In this document: positions 47,424-56,162 of the stretch, in pieces | Layout of the letters: every line of letters starts with the position of its first letter | Position numbering within the stretch: position 1 is the stretch's first letter | Assembly: GCF_007753265.1 (NCBI RefSeq) | Contig: NZ_CP036349.1 | Span: forward strand, 3,505,363-3,569,362 | Reading direction: 5' to 3' | DNA length: 64,000 nt | Source of the DNA: Botrimarina mediterranea | Lineage (GTDB): Bacteria; Planctomycetota; Planctomycetia; Pirellulales; Lacipirellulaceae | Position numbers and translations under genes: made by a program | The notes under the pieces: model-generated | The model's database searches: none | What the model saw: only the letters and a program-made list of their open reading frames with translations | What the model was told of the DNA's origin: nothing

Positions 47424-48485
47424 CTATCGGTTGAGGGCCGCGTTGACGCCCAAGGAGGCTGGTACGGAAATTGGCGGCGCCCCATCGGCTTGGAGACGCC
47501 CCTCGGCGTCCGGCGCGGCCGCGACCGACGACGGCGCCACCGTGGCGTACTTCTCCAACTCCAACAGCGACGCGAGTTCGGCTGACGTTTCATCCGACTC
47601 GCGGTGGAACGTGATCTTGCTGCCGAGGAAGTGCGTCTCCTGTTTAAGGATGCGGCCATCGGTCGCGACAAACAAGTCCGCCCGCAGGCGGCCCTCGTCG
47701 GTGCTGCCGGTCACTTCCGACGAGCGGAACTGCACACGCCATACGTCGGTGCTAACGCCGTTGTAGGTCAGTCGCAGGGGCTCGGTCACTTCGGCGATGA
47801 TTAGCTCGGTGGGCTCACTAGGCGACCCAAAAGGGCTGTAGACCTCTTGCACCCAACGCCGGCCTTCGTAGAGCGGCAGCAACCGGCCGCTGGGCGTGAC
47901 GTCGCCGCCGAGGACACTATTGCCTGGCCAAGGGTGGTCGTAACGCTTCGTGAGATCGCCGACACGGATCGTCAGCTTCATCATCTTGTCGAGGACGCGC
48001 CCGCGGATGTCGATCGGCACCTCGGGGCGGGTCAATTGCAGTTTCGAATGGAACGACGAGAGCTCGTCCAATCCGTCGTAGACGGTGGTCGTCCGCATGG
48101 TGAGCGAGATATTGCGGAGCGTCTTGAGCATCGGCGCCAGCCAGACCGGGGCGCCGGGAGGGGCCTCGATGTGATCGAGCTTCATCAGGCTATGGACTTC
48201 CTTGACGCCCCCTTCACCAGGCACCGCCTGGAGCACGGCGAGGCCGCAGCCTTTGCCGCCGATTTCGATTCGCCAGGCAACGGGCTCGACCTGATTCGTC
48301 GGCCGGGTCGCGGGGGCGTCCCCTCGATAGAAGGGCGGTAAGATCCGGTCGGTGACGAGCCAACTCATGGCGGCTAGCCAACCAACGATCACCACACCCG
48401 TGTAAAGCCGATTCCCTACCACCCCGGAAATCTCCGTAGAAAGCCGCAATCTAGGCCGACTGGAAGAAGCAGTCCGACGCCGCAA
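47424..48485 (-). CDS. Membrane-anchored protein of an ABC exporter operon, unknown
   Basis: Starts at TTG (alternatives exist further in), up to 353 residues. One membrane helix near the N terminus (LYTGVVIVGWLAAMSWLVTD) is followed by a large outer domain rich in beta strands (DVWRVQFRSSEVTGSTDEGR, LRADLFVATDGRILKQETHF), then a low-complexity C terminus. This pattern suggests a periplasmic or outer-surface accessory protein for the ABC exporter encoded directly downstream. No family is recognised. Confidence 0.7.
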   Translation of the reverse strand: MRRRTASSSRPRLRLSTEISGVVGNRLYTGVVIVGWLAAMSWLVTDRILPPFYRGDAPATRPTNQVEPVAWRIEIGGKGCGLAVLQAVPGEGGVKEVHSLMKLDHIEAPPGAPVWLAPMLKTLRNISLTMRTTTVYDGLDELSSFHSKLQLTRPEVPIDIRGRVLDKMMKLTIRVGDLTKRYDHPWPGNSVLGGDVTPSGRLLPLYEGRRWVQEVYSPFGSPSEPTELIIAEVTEPLRLTYNGVSTDVWRVQFRSSEVTGSTDEGRLRADLFVATDGRILKQETHFLGSKITFHRESDETSAELASLLELEKYATVAPSSVAAAPDAEGRLQADGAPPISVPASLGVNAALNR

Positions 48486-48747
48486 CAGCCCCTCTTAGTT
48501 CCTTATAAACCAGCGAGCGGAGCGCACGTGCCCAGGAAAGCTGCCAGGAAGGAAGATTTCCCCGGAACCTCGCCGCCCGTTCGGTGATCCTACCCGGTAA
48601 GCCCCGCGACTGCGACCCGAACCCCCTCTTCAGGGGGTGGGCAGTGTGGTCTACCACATCTCGCAGTTCTGTTGGACGCCGGGGCCCAGATTGCGTAAAC
48701 TGTTACCCTCAGGCTTTTCTTCCCCGAGTTACATGGAGGCTACTGCG

Positions 48748-48993
48748 ATGCCAGGCTCGGTCTTTTACGTACAGCCTTGTCCCGCCTGCGGCCGTAATCT
48801 GCAGGTCCGTGTCGACTACCTAGGCAAAGGGATTGCCTGTCAGCATTGCAACGCAAGCTTCGTAGCGCAGCAGGCAACGCGTGCGCCGCGGGCTTCGGAA
48901 TCGGGTCTCGCGCTGCTGGACCGCGCCGACGAACTGCTGCGCGCCGTTGAACGGCGTCGGCAAGAGATGGCCGCGGCGAATGCGGGTCGGTAA
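48748..48993 (+). CDS. Small zinc-ribbon protein
   Basis: It has 81 residues from an ATG with GGAGG about ten bases upstream. CPACGRNLQVRVDYLGKGIA followed by CQHC forms one zinc ribbon of the CxxC...CxxC kind that planctomycetes use widely. The C-terminal half is a charged helix (LLDRADELLRAVERRRQEMA). Cytosolic, function unknown. The 262-base gap to the divergent gene at 48485 holds a small CCCCCTCTTCAGGGGG hairpin. Confidence 0.78.
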   Translation: MPGSVFYVQPCPACGRNLQVRVDYLGKGIACQHCNASFVAQQATRAPRASESGLALLDRADELLRAVERRRQEMAAANAGR

Positions 48994-49074
48994 TCAGGGA
49001 CTAATTTTGGGTTTGGACCGATCCGCTACCTGACGGGCCCGGCTGGAACGCGCCCTGCTGATTGCTTGGGTTAA

Positions 49075-50373
49075 TCACTGCTGCACAGCGCGTGCTAAGT
49101 CCTCGAAATAGTTCGGGTAAGTCTTGGCGGTGCAGCTGGGATTTGCGATGCGGACACCCTGTTGCTTGAGGCCTACGAGCGCGAGGCTCATCGCCATGCG
49201 GTGGTCGTCGTAGGTCTCGACCAGGGCGGGCCGCAGTTCGCCCGGTGTGATCACGAGCCCGTCGGGCTTCTCTTCGACCGACGCGCCGAGACGGCGCAGC
49301 TCGGTCGCGAGGTCGGCGATGCGGTCGGTCTCCTTGTGACGGTTGTGGGCGACGCCGGTCACTTCGGTTGGCCCGTCGGCAAACAGCGCGACCGCGGCGA
49401 GCGTCTGCACCGTGTCGCTGATGGCGTTCATATCGAGGGTGGCGCCGCGGAGCTTTTCGCCCGGCGCGGGGCCGATCACTTTGATCCCTTCGGCAAGAGG
49501 TTTGACGCGACAGCCCATCTTCTCGAGGCAATCGACGAACGCCACGTCGCCTTGCAACGCGTTGCGGGTGAGGCCATCGACCGTGACCTCACCGCCGCAA
49601 ATCGCCGCGGCGGCCCAGAAGTAGCTCGCGGCGGAGGCATCGGGCTCGATGGCGTAGTCGCGCGGCTGATAGCTGCCAACCGGCTCGATCTCGAAGCGCG
49701 AGAGGTCGTCGGGCGCCGAGACCTCGACGCCAAACGACCGCATGACTTCGAGAGTCATCGCTACGTAGGGCTTGCTGACGAGTTCGCCCTCGATCTCGAG
49801 CGTCACCGGGCCGTCGGCGCAGGGACACGCCATCAGCAGACCGCTGAGGAACTGGCTCGAGATGTCGCCGCGCACCATCGCCGCGCCGCCCGGCAGGCCG
49901 TTGGCGTGGACATCGACGGGGGGGCAACCGCCGGGTGATTCGCAGCGCACTGTCGCGCCGAGCGCGTTGAGGGCTTTAACAAGGTCTCCGATCGGCCGCT
50001 CGCGCATCCGCGGCACGCCATCGAGCCGGAAGGCGCCGTGGCCGAGGGTCACCATCGCCGTGAGGAACCGCACCGTGGTGCCGCTGTTGCCGATGAAGAG
50101 GTCGGCTTCGATCGCCGGGATCTGACCCCCCGCGCCGGCGACTCGGAGCGTCGTCCCGTTGTCGGCGACATCGATCGGAATACCCAAGCGACCGAGCCCC
50201 TCGATCATCACATGCGTGTCATCGCTCACCAGCGCGCCGCTGAGCGTTGATTCGCCGTCCGCCAGCGCCGCGCACACCAACGCGCGGTTGGTAAGGCTCT
50301 TCGACCCCGGCGGCCGCACTGACGCGTTCAGCGGGCCGGCGACTGGCGTGATCTCGATCGAATCGGTGGACAT
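49075..50373 (-). CDS. aroA: 3-phosphoshikimate 1-carboxyvinyltransferase (EPSP synthase)
   Basis: Adds enolpyruvate from PEP to shikimate-3-phosphate, sixth step of the shikimate pathway. It has 432 residues. Motifs: PPGSKSLTNRALVCAALADG (K25, S26, R30), FIGNSGTTVRFLTAM, RMRERPIGDLVKAL, and NRHKETDRIADL in the second half, in the family order. Full length, cytosolic. It provides chorismate, which MqnA in this window consumes. Confidence 0.96.
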   Translation of the reverse strand: MSTDSIEITPVAGPLNASVRPPGSKSLTNRALVCAALADGESTLSGALVSDDTHVMIEGLGRLGIPIDVADNGTTLRVAGAGGQIPAIEADLFIGNSGTTVRFLTAMVTLGHGAFRLDGVPRMRERPIGDLVKALNALGATVRCESPGGCPPVDVHANGLPGGAAMVRGDISSQFLSGLLMACPCADGPVTLEIEGELVSKPYVAMTLEVMRSFGVEVSAPDDLSRFEIEPVGSYQPRDYAIEPDASAASYFWAAAAICGGEVTVDGLTRNALQGDVAFVDCLEKMGCRVKPLAEGIKVIGPAPGEKLRGATLDMNAISDTVQTLAAVALFADGPTEVTGVAHNRHKETDRIADLATELRRLGASVEEKPDGLVITPGELRPALVETYDDHRMAMSLALVGLKQQGVRIANPSCTAKTYPNYFEDLARAVQQ

Positions 50374-50457
50374 GCAGGGAAGTCAATCAGGATTTGCAGG
50401 ATCGACAGGATCAGGAACCTATTCGATAGATCCCGGCGACCCTGTCGAAGAAACTCA

Positions 50458-50483
50458 GGCGAGCCCCCGATGTTAATCGGGGG
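50458..50483. repeat. GGCGAGCC palindrome core
   Basis: GGCGAGCCCCCGATGTTAAT continuing CGGGGG, identical to 26 bases of the palindrome at 31287-31363. Just before it, GATCGACAGGATC and GACCCTGTCGA form another hairpin (about 50400-50447). Confidence 0.8.
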
Positions 50484-50509
50484 TGGAACCCGGAGACGGC
50501 GTGCCAGCT

Positions 50510-51340
50510 TCATTCAGCTTTCGACGTCGGCGTCTTTTCCTCAGCGGGCTTCGCTTCAGCCGGCTTCGTCTCCGCCTCCGGCTTTACCTCAGGGGCCTCC
50601 GGCTTCGCAGCGTCCTTCTTCTTCGGCGTCAGCACCAGCCGCACCTCGGTCCCCAACTCGGGGATGCGCTCCGTGAAAGGCTCGAACCACAGCTCGTTGT
50701 TGCTCGCGCTGCTCGGCGCGGGCACGTCGAGCATCGCGGAGCCGAAGTTCGAGACGCAAATGAAGTCGCCCGCGTCGGCTAGGTAGTGCTGCTTGCCCGA
50801 ATCGGGGTCGGTCCAGAAGCCGCTGCCGGCGAAGACGAACGGGAGGTCCATCGCTTTCTTGGTGTCGGCGTTGCGGACCCAGTCCTGAGCGCGGGCCTTT
50901 TGGGGCTTGCCGTCGGCGGTCCACTCGATGCTGACCTCGATCTCCGTCCCGGTGGGCGGCTTGTACTCGGGCTGAAAGCGGACGGGCGTCCCCTCCTCGG
51001 CTCCAACCAGCAGCAGCCCCGTGTGGACAAGGTAGGCCTTCGTGTCGACCGCGACGACCGACTCGTGCTCCTTGGTCCCCGCGGGGCAGGCGAACATCTC
51101 CAGCACGCCCTCCCGCAGCACGACCTTGCCGTCAACCATCACACAGGTGCGGGCCTCGTCGATCCAGACGGGCGACTTGGGATCGAGCCGTTTGGCGTTC
51201 TCGGGGGGCTCCAGCGCCCAGGCCGGCGAAATGCCGACAGCGAGGCACAAGCAGGCGAATGTTTGTCGGCGAAGACTAGGAGCACGGCGGCGAGCTGGAT
51301 AAACTCGGCGGCTTACGGGTCGGGTGTCTGAGTTAGCCAT
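50510..51340 (-). CDS. Exported YdjY-domain-like protein
   Basis: It has 276 residues with a signal peptide (QTFACLCLAVGISPAWA) after a basic N terminus. The middle fits the YdjY family: PVWIDEARTCVMVDGKVVLR, LEMFACPAGTKEHESVVAVD, AYLVHTGLLLVGAEEGTPVR and FVFAGSGFWTDPDSGKQHYL. The role of YdjY is not known. The C-terminal 40 residues are a Lys/Glu/Pro/Ala tail (KPEAETKPAEAKPAEEK), a low-complexity spacer. It lies divergent from the next gene, about 93 bases apart. Confidence 0.82.
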   Translation of the reverse strand: MANSDTRPVSRRVYPARRRAPSLRRQTFACLCLAVGISPAWALEPPENAKRLDPKSPVWIDEARTCVMVDGKVVLREGVLEMFACPAGTKEHESVVAVDTKAYLVHTGLLLVGAEEGTPVRFQPEYKPPTGTEIEVSIEWTADGKPQKARAQDWVRNADTKKAMDLPFVFAGSGFWTDPDSGKQHYLADAGDFICVSNFGSAMLDVPAPSSASNNELWFEPFTERIPELGTEVRLVLTPKKKDAAKPEAPEVKPEAETKPAEAKPAEEKTPTSKAE

Positions 51341-51433
51341 CTTCCTAGCTCCAGTTTCGGGCCCGCTCCGGATTCGGGCCGTTTCGTAACCGTCGGCCCG
51401 CATCTTAACGCCACCCCTTGAAGGATCGCCACG

Positions 51434-53299
51434 GTGTCGACGGCCCGCCCGCCCAAATCTTCGACCGACTCCCGCCCCCTGAGCAGCGCAATCGGCGCCC
51501 TCACGCAGCTCGACGCCAAGCAACTGTGGCGGCCCAGCGCTCCTGGCGAAGTCCGCGACGCCTGGAAAAAGAACGACCATGCAGCGGCTTGGAAGGCCTG
51601 GGCCGCGCACCTCAGCAAGCACAAGTCCAGCGGCCTGCACCTGGGAAAGAAAAACCCCGCGGTCACCTGGGGCGTGAGCGCCGGCGCCGCCGAGGCGCTG
51701 CGCGAATGGCTCCTCGAGGGCCCGCTCGCCAAGGGCCAGACGGCCGTCGCGGCTGCGCACCGCTGGGTCGCCGACGGCGGCGAGCGTGAGGCGGACCTCG
51801 TGTTTGCCCTCGAGTGCGTCGCCTGGGCGGCCGCGCTGCCCGAGCTCGCCGCCAGACTCGGTGCCGACGCTTGGTGGTCGCTCACCGAGACGCTTTACCA
51901 AGTCGCCCAAGAGTCCGGCGCCGCGGCCGCCCCGCCGTCGAGTGACGGGGAGGGAGAGTCGACGGAGTGCGAAGAGGCCGTCGTCGATCAACTGCTCTCC
52001 GGCGAACTCCCTCTCCTATTGTCCCGTCAGCTGGGCGACCTGCGCCCGTTGCACGAGTTGACGGACGGTTCGAAGAAGTCCCTCAGCGACGGCATCGAGC
52101 GGCTCACCGATGGCGAGGGGCTGCTGAGCGCGGCGCTGTGGATCGATCCTCGGATGCACGCCGCCTCGCTGCTGCTGGCCTGCTGGACCCGCTGCCGCTC
52201 GCTGGGCGACAGCAAGCCATGGACTAGCGACGCGCAGTCGCAGTACGAGTGGGTCGTGCAGCAAAGCCTCCGCATGGCCGACCGCTATGGCCGGCTGGCC
52301 TTCGCGCCGACCGACCTCGGCGGCGCCGATGAGTTGTTACGCGAAGCCCTGCGGCTGGGTGGCGACGCCTCCGACAAGGCGGCCGGGGCGCTGCGACTGA
52401 AGGGCTTCAAGGCCGACAAGTCGTTCGAAGAGCCCGAAACCTCGAACCATTCCGAGTGGGCCGAACTAGGCGTCCTGGCGACTGGCTGGCGCGACAAGGC
52501 GCCGCGGATCGTCGTCGCCCACCCGTCGGACACAATGCGGATCGAAGTCCACGCCGGCCGCGACCTGCTGCTCTCGGGCGAGTGGCCGATCGACGCCAAG
52601 ATCAACGGCGAACCGGTCCGCTCGACCGACGACTGGGAATGCCAGTGCTGGCACACCGACGAGGACGGGGACTATCTCGAGGTCGCGCTGCCGCTAGTAG
52701 GAGGCGGACGCCTCGAACGGCAGTTCTTCCTCTCGCGCAAGGACGGCGTCGGCTTCCTCGCCGAGACGCTCTTCTCCGCGATCCCCGACGGCGCCCAGCT
52801 CGAAACCACCGCCCGGATCCCGCTCGGCGCCGGCGTCAACTTGCAGCCCGAGAAAGAGACCCGCGAAGCGATGCTCGTTGCCGGCGACGAAACCGTCGCC
52901 GGCCTCGTGCCGCTGGACCTCGCCGAGTGGCGTGACGACCCGCGCGGCGGCGAGCTCTTCACCAATGGCGACGCCCTGGTCCTCACCCGCCAGCGCCAAG
53001 GCCGCAACGCCGCGTCGTTCCTGTGGTTCGACTTCTCGGCGCCGCGGTTCGCCAAACAGCGGACTTGGCGCCAGCTGACCGTCGCCGAGTCGCTGAAGAC
53101 CGTCACGCCCGATGTCGCGATCGGCTACCGTGTCCAAGCCGCCAAGCAGCAGTGGTTCATCTACCGTTCGCTGGAAAAGCTCGGCAACCGCACGCTAATG
53201 GGCCAAAACCTGTCGTGCGAGATGCTCGTCGGCAAATACAAGTCGCCGGATGCGGTCGTCGAGGAATACTTCCAGATCGAAGGGCCGGAGCTAGAGTAA
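51434..53299 (+). CDS. Large protein of unknown function
   Basis: Starts with GTG, 621 residues, no signal peptide. The N-terminal 300 residues are helical (ALREWLLEGPLAKGQTAVAA); the C-terminal 300 are beta-rich (RIVVAHPSDTMRIEVHAGRD, EVALPLVGGGRLERQFFLSR, LFTNGDALVLTRQRQGRNAA). That two-part layout, all-alpha then beta sandwich, resembles heparinase-type polysaccharide lyases, but I cannot identify their catalytic residues, so the link is weak. Its stop codon overlaps the start of a palindrome. Confidence 0.68.
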   Translation: MSTARPPKSSTDSRPLSSAIGALTQLDAKQLWRPSAPGEVRDAWKKNDHAAAWKAWAAHLSKHKSSGLHLGKKNPAVTWGVSAGAAEALREWLLEGPLAKGQTAVAAAHRWVADGGEREADLVFALECVAWAAALPELAARLGADAWWSLTETLYQVAQESGAAAAPPSSDGEGESTECEEAVVDQLLSGELPLLLSRQLGDLRPLHELTDGSKKSLSDGIERLTDGEGLLSAALWIDPRMHAASLLLACWTRCRSLGDSKPWTSDAQSQYEWVVQQSLRMADRYGRLAFAPTDLGGADELLREALRLGGDASDKAAGALRLKGFKADKSFEEPETSNHSEWAELGVLATGWRDKAPRIVVAHPSDTMRIEVHAGRDLLLSGEWPIDAKINGEPVRSTDDWECQCWHTDEDGDYLEVALPLVGGGRLERQFFLSRKDGVGFLAETLFSAIPDGAQLETTARIPLGAGVNLQPEKETREAMLVAGDETVAGLVPLDLAEWRDDPRGGELFTNGDALVLTRQRQGRNAASFLWFDFSAPRFAKQRTWRQLTVAESLKTVTPDVAIGYRVQAAKQQWFIYRSLEKLGNRTLMGQNLSCEMLVGKYKSPDAVVEEYFQIEGPELE

Positions 53300-53390
53300 C
53301 CACAGATGCACACAGATGAACAACGATGGCTCCTCTGACAGACGCCAAACCCGATTACTTATCTGTGTTGATCCGTGTTCATCTGTGGTT
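53298..53390. repeat. Palindrome overlapping a stop codon (AACCACAGATG type)
   Basis: AACCACAGATG...CACAGATGAACA faces TGTTGATCCGTGTTCATCTG and TGGTT. The first two bases are part of the TAA stop of the preceding gene. The next gene starts 11 bases after it ends. Confidence 0.88.
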
Positions 53391-53401
53391 CCATTTTTGA
53401 A

Positions 53402-54109
53402 ATGTTAGGCTCCGACCTCGACGCCGTTGTTCGTGGCAATGTCGAGCGGGTTCGTGAGCAGGTCGCGGCGGCATGCGAGGCGGCGAGGCGATCGGTAGGC
53501 GACGTGACGCTTGTCGGCGTCAGCAAGTACGTTGGCCCTCCAGAAACGGCGGCGCTGGTGCGGGCGGGCTGCACAGTGCTCGGTGAGTCACGACCGCAGC
53601 TCTTGTGGTCGAAGGCCGAGGCGCCGGAGGTTTTCGGTTTGCCGATCCAGTGGCGGATGATTGGCCACCTGCAACGGAACAAAGTGGACCGCACCGTTTC
53701 AGTGGCTGCGGCGATCGATAGCGTCGATTCGCTCCGCTTGCTCAAAGCGGTGAACGACGCGGCCGCCGCTGCGGGTAAGACAATGGCGGTGCTGCTAGAG
53801 GTCAATGAGTCGGGCGACGCCGAGAAGCACGGCTTCGCTGCCGACGACTTGCCGGCGATGCTCGGGGAACTCGGCGCCTACCGGAACGTCCAAGTGGAGG
53901 GCCTGATGACGATGGCCGCCCGCGAGGGGGACCGCGACACGGCCCGCCACAACTTCGCCGCGCTGCGAGAGCTTAGAGACCGCGTCGCCACGCCCAACCT
54001 TCCTCTCAGAGAACTATCGATGGGCATGTCGGGCGACTTCCACGAAGCGATCCTCGAAGGCTCAACGATGGTCCGCATCGGCTCGGCCCTCTGGGAAGGA
54101 GTTTTATGA
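53402..54109 (+). CDS. YggS/PLPBP-family pyridoxal-phosphate-binding protein
   Basis: It has 235 residues. Keeps vitamin B6 levels balanced in other bacteria; no enzyme activity is known. VTLVGVSKYVGPPETAALVR holds the PLP lysine (Lys in SKYV), WRMIGHLQRNKV and LLEVNESGDAEKHGF are the family blocks, then LSMGMSGDFHEAILEGSTMV and RIGSALWEG near the end. An ATG nine codons upstream lies inside the palindrome and is unlikely. The TGA stop codon overlaps the next palindrome. Confidence 0.93.
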   Translation: MLGSDLDAVVRGNVERVREQVAAACEAARRSVGDVTLVGVSKYVGPPETAALVRAGCTVLGESRPQLLWSKAEAPEVFGLPIQWRMIGHLQRNKVDRTVSVAAAIDSVDSLRLLKAVNDAAAAAGKTMAVLLEVNESGDAEKHGFAADDLPAMLGELGAYRNVQVEGLMTMAAREGDRDTARHNFAALRELRDRVATPNLPLRELSMGMSGDFHEAILEGSTMVRIGSALWEGVL

Positions 54110-54192
54110 ACCACAAAGGAACAAAGGACGTAAGCCTGCGACTACGAACTGCGTCATGTAGTCTTCCTTTGTTCCTTCGTTCCTTTGTGGTT
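54109..54192. repeat. Palindrome overlapping the yggS stop codon
   Basis: AACCACAAAGGAACAAAGGA pairs with TCCTTTGTTCCTTCGTTCCT and TTGTGGTT, an almost perfect hairpin of more than 20 pairs. The first base is the last base of the TGA stop. Confidence 0.88.
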
Positions 54193-54205
54193 AGCTTTAA
54201 GAATC

Positions 54206-55357
54206 ATGGTTGAGATCAAGCGAAACCCTACACGTCCCGTCAGAATCGGCTCGATCACGATCGGCGCCGACAACGTGATCGCCGTGCAGAGCATGACGGC
54301 GACCAGCACGCAGGACATCGACGCCACGGTGGCGCTAGTGAATCGGATGGCGGACGGCGGGCCGGGCGTTGGCGCCGATGTAGTGCGGATCGCTGTCGAT
54401 AGTAAGGCCGACGCCGCGGCGCTCGCCGAGATCCGTAAGCAAACCACCGCGAACCTATCGGTCGATCTGCAAGAGAACTATCGGCTTGCTGAGTTGGTGG
54501 CGCCGCACGTCGATAAGCTGCGTTACAACCCGGGGCACCTCTACCACCACGAGCGCGACAAGCCGTGGCAAGAAAAGGTCGCTTACCTTATCGGCGTCGC
54601 GCGAGACAACGACTGCGCGATCCGCGTCGGCGTCAACTGCGGCAGCGTCGATCCGGCGAAGAAGGCGAAGTACGCGCCGGAGGATTCGATCGGCCCAATG
54701 CTCGAGTCGGCGCTCGATCACTGCGCGTACCTCGACGAGCTCGGCTTCACGCGCTACTGCGTGTCGCTGAAGGACTCGGACCCGAAGCTCGTCGTCGAGG
54801 TCAACACACGCTTCGCCGAAGCCCGGCCCGACGTTCCGATCCACCTGGGCGTCACCGAGGCGGGCATCCCGCCCGAGGGCGTCATCAAGACGCGCATCGC
54901 CTTCGAGCAGCTGATCTCCAAAGGGATCGGCGACACGCTGCGGGTGTCGCTTACGGTCCCCAATCATCGCAAGCGAGAAGAGATCGAAGCGGGTCGCTCG
55001 ATCGTCGCCGACATCTACGCCGGCCGCGTCCGCAGCGTCGTCGACTACGGCCTGCCGACGATGAACATCATCAGTTGCCCCAGTTGCAGCCGCGTCGAGA
55101 ACGAGGCGTTCGTCGAGCTGGCCGAGAAGGTCAAGGAGATGACGCGCTACGCCAAAGACCACGCGATCACGATCGCCGTTATGGGCTGCCGCGTGAACGG
55201 CCCCGGCGAGACCGACGACGCCGACCTCGGCCTCTGGTGCGGACCGAACTTCGTGAACCTCAAGCGCGGCGAAGAGGAACTGGGCCGGTTTGGGTACGAC
55301 GAAATCTTGCCGCGGCTGAAGAGCGAACTCGATGCGCTGATCGCGGCGGGCTTTTGA
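54206..55357 (+). CDS. ispG: 4-hydroxy-3-methylbut-2-enyl-diphosphate synthase
   Basis: Iron-sulfur enzyme of the MEP route to isoprenoids (also called GcpE). It has 383 residues, cytosolic. The start [20 protein letters not shown] fits; then [37 protein letters not shown], and [10 protein letters not shown]. The cluster Cys are in SCPSCSR and [17 protein letters not shown]; the Glu of NGPGE is the catalytic acid. It has the short form without the long middle insertion seen in plants and Chlamydia. Isoprenoids from this route would feed menaquinone made via mqnA/mqnC. Confidence 0.95.
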   Translation: MVEIKRNPTRPVRIGSITIGADNVIAVQSMTATSTQDIDATVALVNRMADGGPGVGADVVRIAVDSKADAAALAEIRKQTTANLSVDLQENYRLAELVAPHVDKLRYNPGHLYHHERDKPWQEKVAYLIGVARDNDCAIRVGVNCGSVDPAKKAKYAPEDSIGPMLESALDHCAYLDELGFTRYCVSLKDSDPKLVVEVNTRFAEARPDVPIHLGVTEAGIPPEGVIKTRIAFEQLISKGIGDTLRVSLTVPNHRKREEIEAGRSIVADIYAGRVRSVVDYGLPTMNIISCPSCSRVENEAFVELAEKVKEMTRYAKDHAITIAVMGCRVNGPGETDDADLGLWCGPNFVNLKRGEEELGRFGYDEILPRLKSELDALIAAGF

Positions 55358-55400
55358 GCTGCAACAGCCCCACCCCCATCAATCGGCGCGTTGACCGCTC

Positions 55401-55763
55401 TTAGGCCTTCGCCGCCCGAGAGCCCAGTGCCTTCCAGACGCGCTTCGCGTACGCCCTATCAAGCCGCGCGAGGCGCACCGCGCGGAGGTCGAGCGTGCGG
55501 CCTTTGCCCTTCGGCTCTTTGACGAACACGAACGGCAGGCACGCGTCGATCACGCGTAGCGGGTCGGTGGTCTCGCGCGGACGGAAGCGGACGCGGATCA
55601 GCGGGTCGTCGCTGGTTAGCGGCGAGTCACAGCTCCAAGCAAACGCCGCGTACTCGTACTCTTCGCTGAGCACCGCGACGTAATCGCCAGGGCGCACGTC
55701 TTCTGGCGCTAGCGTCTTGGCTAGCGTCACGTTGCGTTCGGCGGTGTTGGTCTTGGTCTTCAT
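55401..55763 (-). CDS. Small protein of unknown function
   Basis: It has 120 residues from MKTKTNTAERNVTLAKTLAP. Blocks such as VRPGDYVAVLSEEYEYAAFA, DPLIRVRFRPRETTDPLRVI and ACLPFVFVKEPKGKGRTLDL suggest a compact beta-rich fold. No signal peptide and no family I recognise. An upstream in-frame start (MPVEGATT) would add eight residues. It is on the minus strand with its 3' end toward ispG. Confidence 0.7.
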   Translation of the reverse strand: MKTKTNTAERNVTLAKTLAPEDVRPGDYVAVLSEEYEYAAFAWSCDSPLTSDDPLIRVRFRPRETTDPLRVIDACLPFVFVKEPKGKGRTLDLRAVRLARLDRAYAKRVWKALGSRAAKA

Positions 55764-55831
55764 GGTCGTCGCGCCCTCGACGGGCATTCGTGACCGACCC
55801 CGTGAATACCGCGAAGGTTCACGAAAAAGAC

Positions 55832-56160
55832 GGCGAGCCGGGAGCGTTACAGGATTATGCAAGGGCTAGCAGTTCAACGTTGGGCAGACAAAAGAAGCGT
55901 TAGCGCGTTATGTCCCCCTCCACCGCTTTCGGGGGAGGCCGCTTTATCCAGGAAAAGGGGGGGAGGGGGTGGAACGCTGGTACCCGCTTCAGCACCCTCC
56001 CCTAGCCCCTCCCTCTGAAGAAGGAGGGGGACACAACGCGCTAACGCTTCATGGACGAAACCAACCGATTTCTCACTGCTAGCCCTTGCATAATCCTGGT
56101 TAGCGACCGGAGGGCGCCGGGTACCAACTTCCTTCCGGTCGCTAACGCTCCCGGCTCGCC
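55832..56160. repeat. Nested palindrome stack, about 330 bp
   Basis: At least four inverted repeats are stacked inside one another. Outermost: GGCGAGCCGGGAGCGTTA with TAACGCTCCCGGCTCGCC. Next: AGGATTATGCAAGGGCTAGC with GCTAGCCCTTGCATAATCCT. Next: AGCGTTAGCGCGTT with AACGCGCTAACGCT, plus GTCCCCCTCC with GGAGGGGGAC. A side hairpin TTAGCGACCGGAGGG...CCTTCCGGTCGCTAA interrupts the right half. It ends two bases from the stop codon of the short secA gene. Confidence 0.9.
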
Positions 56161-56162
56161 CT

